NCBI GenBank assembly: GCA_029319145.1
Contig: CP119753.1
Coordinates: 620,001 to 684,000 of the forward strand
Direction of reading: 5' to 3'
DNA length: 64,000 nt
Source of the DNA: Microbacter sp. GSS18
GTDB lineage: Bacteria; Actinomycetota; Actinomycetes; Actinomycetales; Microbacteriaceae
Made by a program: the position numbers and the translations under genes. A model generated the notes under the pieces. It saw only the letters and a program-made list of their open reading frames with translations, did no database searches and was not told the DNA's origin. This document shows, in pieces, positions 60,485-64,000 of this stretch. The stretch's first letter is position 1. Every line of letters starts with the position of its first letter.

Positions 60485-61932
60485 CGGATGCCCGGTTCAC
60501 GACCGGGGGCGAGGCGGCCCTGGTGCTCACCGGAATCGGGCCGGCGCCCGGATCGCTCGAGCTGACGGGCGCCCGCGCGCGGGTGTCCGCCCGCCCGACG
60601 GTGGAGGGCCAGCGGTGGACGGCGGCACTGCCGCTGCGGGCCGCGCGCTTCGGGGGGCCCGAGCTGCCGCTGCCGTCCGGCGACTACGAGGTCTCGGTCG
60701 CGGGCGGCGAGCAGCCGGAGCGGGAGCTGGAGATCGCAGACGTTCCGCTCGCCCAGCTCGGCGGTCTGCGTGCCCAGGTCCAGGACGGTCGCGTGACGGT
60801 CGGCCCGCCGATCGATCCCGTCTACGACTCGGGCGAGGGACAGGACGCCCTCGAGCGGCGCTACGCGCTGCGCACCGGAGTCCTCGAGGACGCCGTGTTC
60901 TTCGAGAGCTTCTACGGACGCAACGCCAGCTGCAATCCGCTGGCCATCGATCGCGAGCTCGCCGACCGCGTGCCCGGGGCCGTGCGCTACTGGAGCGTCG
61001 TCGATCGCTCGGTCGAGGTCCCCGAGGGGGCCGTGGCGGTCGTCGAGGGGAGTCCCGAGTGGTGGCGGGCACGGGCGGTGTCGCGCCTGCTCGTGGTCAA
61101 CGACTGGCTCCGCCGGAGATTCGTCCGGCGCCGGGGGCAGGTCGTGCTGCAGACCTGGCATGGCACGCCGCTGAAGCGGCTGGCCCTCCACCGCCCCGGC
61201 TTCGACCCGCGTCGTGCCGTCGCGGTGCTGCGGGAGTCGCGGCGCTGGGACGTGCTGCTGGCCCAGAACCCGTACGCGGCCGGCATCCTCTCGAAGGCCT
61301 ACGCGTTCGGGCGGCGACCGGTGTGGGTCGAGGGCTACCCGCGCAACGACGTGCTGGTGCGCGGCGACGGCGCCGACGTGCGCCGGTCTCTCGGCATCCG
61401 GCCCGGGGAGCGCACGCTGCTGTACGCCCCGACATGGCGTGACGATCGCCGCGAGATCGTCGACTACATCGATCCGGCGACGCTGGCCGCCGAGGCCGAC
61501 GCGGTCGTCCTGGTGCGGGGGCACTCGCGCACGCTGCAGCCGGGGCGGGATGCCGTGGGGCCCCGCGTCATCGACGTCACCGGCTATCCCGACACCTCGC
61601 GGCTGCTGCTGGCCGCGGACGCGCTGGTCACCGACTACTCGTCCGTCATGTTCGACTTCTCGGTCACGGGCAAGCCGATGTACTTCCTCGTGCCCGATCT
61701 CGAGCGGTACCGCGGCGAGCTGCGGGGCTTCTACTTCGACCTCGCTGCGCGTGCGCCCGGTCCGCTGGTGCGGACGCAGGAGGAGCTGGTCGACGCGCTC
61801 GCGGCGGATCCCGCCCGGCACGCCGAGGCCTACGCGTCGTGGCGTGCGCGGTTCAACGCGCGCGAGGACGGCCGCTCGGCGGAGCGGGTCGTGGCGCGCA
61901 TGCTCGACCAGGGATTCGTGCCACGCGGCTGA
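60481..61932 (+). CDS. CDP-glycerol glycerophosphotransferase family protein 2, with extra N-terminal domain
   Basis: This 483-residue protein has a beta-rich N-terminal domain of about 110 residues (TTGGEAALVLTGIGPAPGS) not seen in its neighbours. A TagF-like catalytic region follows: VLQTWHGTPLKRLALHRPG, VEGYPRNDVLVRG, LLYAPTWRDDRREIVDY, VLVRGHSRTLQPG, and the nucleotide site VTDYSSVMFDFSVTGKPMYF. The N-terminal domain may bind acceptor polymer, which is inference. ATGA overlaps the upstream gene. It converges on the GT2 gene with 12 nt between. Confidence 0.9.
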   Translation: MTDARFTTGGEAALVLTGIGPAPGSLELTGARARVSARPTVEGQRWTAALPLRAARFGGPELPLPSGDYEVSVAGGEQPERELEIADVPLAQLGGLRAQVQDGRVTVGPPIDPVYDSGEGQDALERRYALRTGVLEDAVFFESFYGRNASCNPLAIDRELADRVPGAVRYWSVVDRSVEVPEGAVAVVEGSPEWWRARAVSRLLVVNDWLRRRFVRRRGQVVLQTWHGTPLKRLALHRPGFDPRRAVAVLRESRRWDVLLAQNPYAAGILSKAYAFGRRPVWVEGYPRNDVLVRGDGADVRRSLGIRPGERTLLYAPTWRDDRREIVDYIDPATLAAEADAVVLVRGHSRTLQPGRDAVGPRVIDVTGYPDTSRLLLAADALVTDYSSVMFDFSVTGKPMYFLVPDLERYRGELRGFYFDLAARAPGPLVRTQEELVDALAADPARHAEAYASWRARFNAREDGRSAERVVARMLDQGFVPRG

Positions 61933-61944
61933 CGCCGGGGCACC

Positions 61945-63051
61945 TCATGGCAGGGGCGTGTTGCGTTCGCCCAGTCGAGATGTGTCGACGGTGTCGTCGG
62001 CTCCGCTGACGACACCGATCACGAGGCCGGCGCCCCATGCCAGATGCATCGTGGGAAGCACCGCGGCCGTCCAGAGCCGATCGCGCCACCCGCGTCCGCC
62101 GCCGGGCCCGGCGGCCATGACGAGGATCAGGACCGCATACGCGGCCAGCGGCACATAGACCACGGATGCCGCGACCGCCCACGCGCCCGTGAGCACCCCC
62201 GACAGCTGAAGCGCTCCGACGACGACGCTCAGCACGGCGTCGATCACCAGCATGGGCGGCGCGAAGAAGCGCAGCGAGTTGCCGCGACCGAATCGACGGA
62301 CCAGCTCGCCGCGCCAGCGGCCGGTGGCGAAGAACTGGCGAGCCAGGCGCGGCCAGCTGTCGCGCGGCCAGTACGTCACCGCCAGGCCGGGGTCGAACCA
62401 CACGCGGTAGCCGGCGCGCTGGATCCGCAGGTTGAGCTCCCAGTCCTCCCCGCGACGGATCGACTCATCGAACAGGCCCACCTCCTCCAGCACCGCACGC
62501 CGCATGACGCCGAGGTAGGCCGATTCGGCCTCGCCCTCGTCGTCGCTGCCGTGGTAGGCGCCGCCGCCGAGCCCGATGGGGGAGTTGTACGCCCTCGCGA
62601 CGGCCCGCTGGAAGGCCGTGCGGCCTTCGGCGCGCATGAGCCCGCCCACGTTCGCCGCGCCGGTGCGCTCGAGGGTCGCCAGCGCACGGCGCGTGTATCC
62701 GGGCTCCAGCTCCGAGTGCGCGTCGACGCGGACGACCGTCGGATGCACTCCCGCCCGGATCGCGAGGTTCAGGCCCTTCGGGATGTCGGCGCCGGGGTTG
62801 TCCACGAGGACGATGCGCTCGTCGCCGGCGGCGAGTCGCTGGGCGATCTCGGTCGTGCCGTCGGTCGACGGGCCGAGCGCGAGCACGAGCTCGAAGGGCA
62901 CCGCGAGGTCCTGGGCGAGCACCGACTCGACGGCGGGGACCAGGTGCTCGCGCTCGTTCAGCACCGGCATGACGAACGTCACGCCCGCGCCGGTCGGGAC
63001 CGGCGGCGCGTTCCGTCGCGGCCGATCGGGGGTGTGCACGCGTCCGATCAT
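61945..63051 (-). CDS. family 2 glycosyltransferase with C-terminal membrane helices
   Basis: This 368-residue protein has a GT-A domain (FVMPVLNEREHLVPAVESVL, the donor-binding region VRVDAHSELEPGY with an Asp-x-His in place of DxD, and GGGAYHGSDDEGEAESAYLG). RGEDWELNLRIQRAGYRVWF holds the ED(W) catalytic motif. Three or four membrane helices follow (about 265-345). The layout resembles succinoglycan ExoA-type transferases, which add sugars to lipid-linked or polymer acceptors. It probably decorates cell-wall polymer made by the flanking transferases. Divergent from the third transferase. Confidence 0.88.
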   Translation of the reverse strand: MIGRVHTPDRPRRNAPPVPTGAGVTFVMPVLNEREHLVPAVESVLAQDLAVPFELVLALGPSTDGTTEIAQRLAAGDERIVLVDNPGADIPKGLNLAIRAGVHPTVVRVDAHSELEPGYTRRALATLERTGAANVGGLMRAEGRTAFQRAVARAYNSPIGLGGGAYHGSDDEGEAESAYLGVMRRAVLEEVGLFDESIRRGEDWELNLRIQRAGYRVWFDPGLAVTYWPRDSWPRLARQFFATGRWRGELVRRFGRGNSLRFFAPPMLVIDAVLSVVVGALQLSGVLTGAWAVAASVVYVPLAAYAVLILVMAAGPGGGRGWRDRLWTAAVLPTMHLAWGAGLVIGVVSGADDTVDTSRLGERNTPLP

Positions 63052-63071
63052 GTCATGAAGCGCACGGTCGC

Positions 63072-63077
63072 TAGGCT
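63072..63077 (+). promoter_or_regulatory. -10 box of leaderless third glycerophosphotransferase gene
   Basis: TAGGCT lies 6 nt before the GTG at 63084. Confidence 0.6.
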
Positions 63078-63083
63078 GAAGCG

Positions 63084-64000
63084 GTGAAGCTGTTGACGGA
63101 TGCCCGCAAGGCCGTCGCCCTTCTGCGTCGTGCGCTCGCGCAGCGTTCGGCCGTCATCGACGTGAGGCATCGGCTCGCCGGGCGACCGCAGCATCCTCCG
63201 GTGCATTTCCGCGTCGCGGTCTACTTCGCCGACGGCGCCGTGAACATGTACCAGATGCGCCAGTGGTACAAGCCGCTCGCCGCCATCGCGAAGAGGTGGC
63301 CCGTCGTCGTCCTCAGCCGTTCGGCGACCGGCGCGCGGGCGCTGCTGGCGGACGACGCTCTGCCGGTGGCGTTCGTTCCCACGGTGCGCGACCTCGAGCG
63401 CTTCGTCGCCCGCCAGGACATCCGTGTCGTGCTGTACGTCAACCAGAACACCCGCAACTTCCAGATGTTCCGCTACGGACGCCGCTGGCACGTCTTCATC
63501 AACCACGGTGAGTCCGACAAGATGTACATGACCACGAACCAGTTCAAGGCGTACGACTACGCCCTGGTCGCCGGCGACGCCGCCCGCGAGCGGCTGTCAC
63601 GGGTGCTGTGGGACTACGACATCGATCGCCGGACGATCGAGATCGGCCGCCCGCAGGCCGATCACTATTCGGGCGACCTGCCGTACACCCCGGACGATCG
63701 CACCGTGGTGCTGTACGCCCCGACGTGGGAGGGCGATCGCCCGAGCGCGCACTACGGATCGATCTCGACCCACGGCGAGGAGCTCGTCTCGGCTCTGCTC
63801 GCGAGCGGCCGGCACCGCGTCATCTACCGGCCCCACCCCCGCTCGGGCGTCGTGAACGCGGAATACGGCGCGGCGAACCGCCGCATCGCCGCGGCGATCG
63901 CGGCGGCGAACGCGGCGGATCCCGCCGCCCAGCACGTCCACGACACGCGTCCCGACCTGGGCTGGCAGCTCGCCGCGGCGGATGTCGCGATCGTCGACAT
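63084..64000 (+). CDS. CDP-glycerol glycerophosphotransferase-like protein 3 (partial, runs off the end)
   Basis: The first 305 codons are present. The sequence opens with a basic helix and a Rossmann-like region FRVAVYFADGAVNMYQMRQW. It then has VFINHGESDKMYM (in place of W-H-G-x-P), YDYALVAGDAARERLSRVLW, IGRPQADHYSG, VLYAPTWEGDRPSAHYGS and VIYRPHPRSGVVNAEYG. These match the catalytic pattern of TagF-type enzymes, but it is distinctly diverged from the two copies upstream. The GTG is fixed by TAGGCT 6 nt before it. The C-terminal nucleotide-binding motif begins at the last bases (VAIVD). Confidence 0.85.
   Translation, partial: MKLLTDARKAVALLRRALAQRSAVIDVRHRLAGRPQHPPVHFRVAVYFADGAVNMYQMRQWYKPLAAIAKRWPVVVLSRSATGARALLADDALPVAFVPTVRDLERFVARQDIRVVLYVNQNTRNFQMFRYGRRWHVFINHGESDKMYMTTNQFKAYDYALVAGDAARERLSRVLWDYDIDRRTIEIGRPQADHYSGDLPYTPDDRTVVLYAPTWEGDRPSAHYGSISTHGEELVSALLASGRHRVIYRPHPRSGVVNAEYGAANRRIAAAIAAANAADPAAQHVHDTRPDLGWQLAAADVAIVD

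Overview
The window is 64 kb of dense, very GC-rich chromosome (estimated by eye at about 70% G+C) from a high-GC Gram-positive bacterium, most likely Microbacteriaceae and probably Microbacterium or a close relative. The support is: small actinobacterial marker proteins (DUF3117, DUF3107, UPF0182, the DUF2342 protease); an AdnAB-type helicase-nuclease pair; a seven-gene operon for C50 carotenoids; actinobacterial-type dapD and dapC; and many leaderless genes with a TANNNT -10 box placed 6-7 nt before a GTG or ATG. I see no insertion sequence, phage, plasmid gene, CRISPR array or rRNA. The longest stretch without a gene is 285 bp.

Layout. 1-1.8 kb: end of an FtsX-type permease and two LolD/MacB-type ABC ATPases. 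1.9-3.8 kb: typA, followed by two 53-bp palindromic repeats. 4.0-5.1 kb: an AzlCD branched-chain amino acid exporter. 5.1-11.4 kb: fdxA-dapC, gltA, and dapD-ppk2 divergent from dapE, so three enzymes of the succinylase branch of diaminopimelate/lysine synthesis lie within 6 kb. 11.4-18.5 kb: a membrane glycosyltransferase, DUF3117, an O-methyltransferase, a TatB-like protein, the minus-strand operon CBS/MgtE-N - DUF1003 - mrp, and two small genes. The order resembles the neighbourhood of tatB and mrp in mycobacteria.

18.5-28.8 kb is the most accessory-looking part: a lipoprotein, an ECF42-type sigma factor with its DGPF/YCII partner, DUF3159, an SH3 repeat protein, gamma-glutamyltransferase plus aminopeptidase P, an EEP-family hydrolase and a PHP phosphoesterase. 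28.8-48.9 kb is a long conserved block that, as I recall, parallels M. tuberculosis Rv3193c-Rv3211: DEAD helicase, ferritin-like protein, DUF3107, adnA-adnB, a kinase-fold protein, nudC-uvrD2, a ThiF/cyclodehydratase-like protein, the DUF2342 protease, a Lon-like PDZ protease and UPF0182. Genome maintenance and repair is the main theme there.

49.0-55.2 kb: the minus-strand operon idi-crtE-crtB-crtI-crtYe-crtYf-crtEb. Six of its junctions are 4-nt stop/start overlaps except crtI-crtYe. It is divergent from a MarR-type regulator with a palindrome between them. 55.3 kb: initiator tRNA-fMet. 55.4-59.2 kb: a nitrilase-family hydrolase, a class I aminotransferase and an HtrA-like protease. 59.2-64.0 kb: three CDP-glycerol-type glycerophosphotransferases and a GT2 glycosyltransferase, the start of a teichoic-acid-like cell-wall locus that runs off the window.

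No wholly new multi-gene system is evident. The observations most worth following are the twin 53-bp palindromes after typA; the 179-bp antisense overlap of uvrD2 with a zinc-motif gene; a kinase-fold protein that has lost its catalytic residues and overlaps adnB tail to tail; a candidate ECF42 autoregulatory promoter; and the systematic leaderless promoter architecture.
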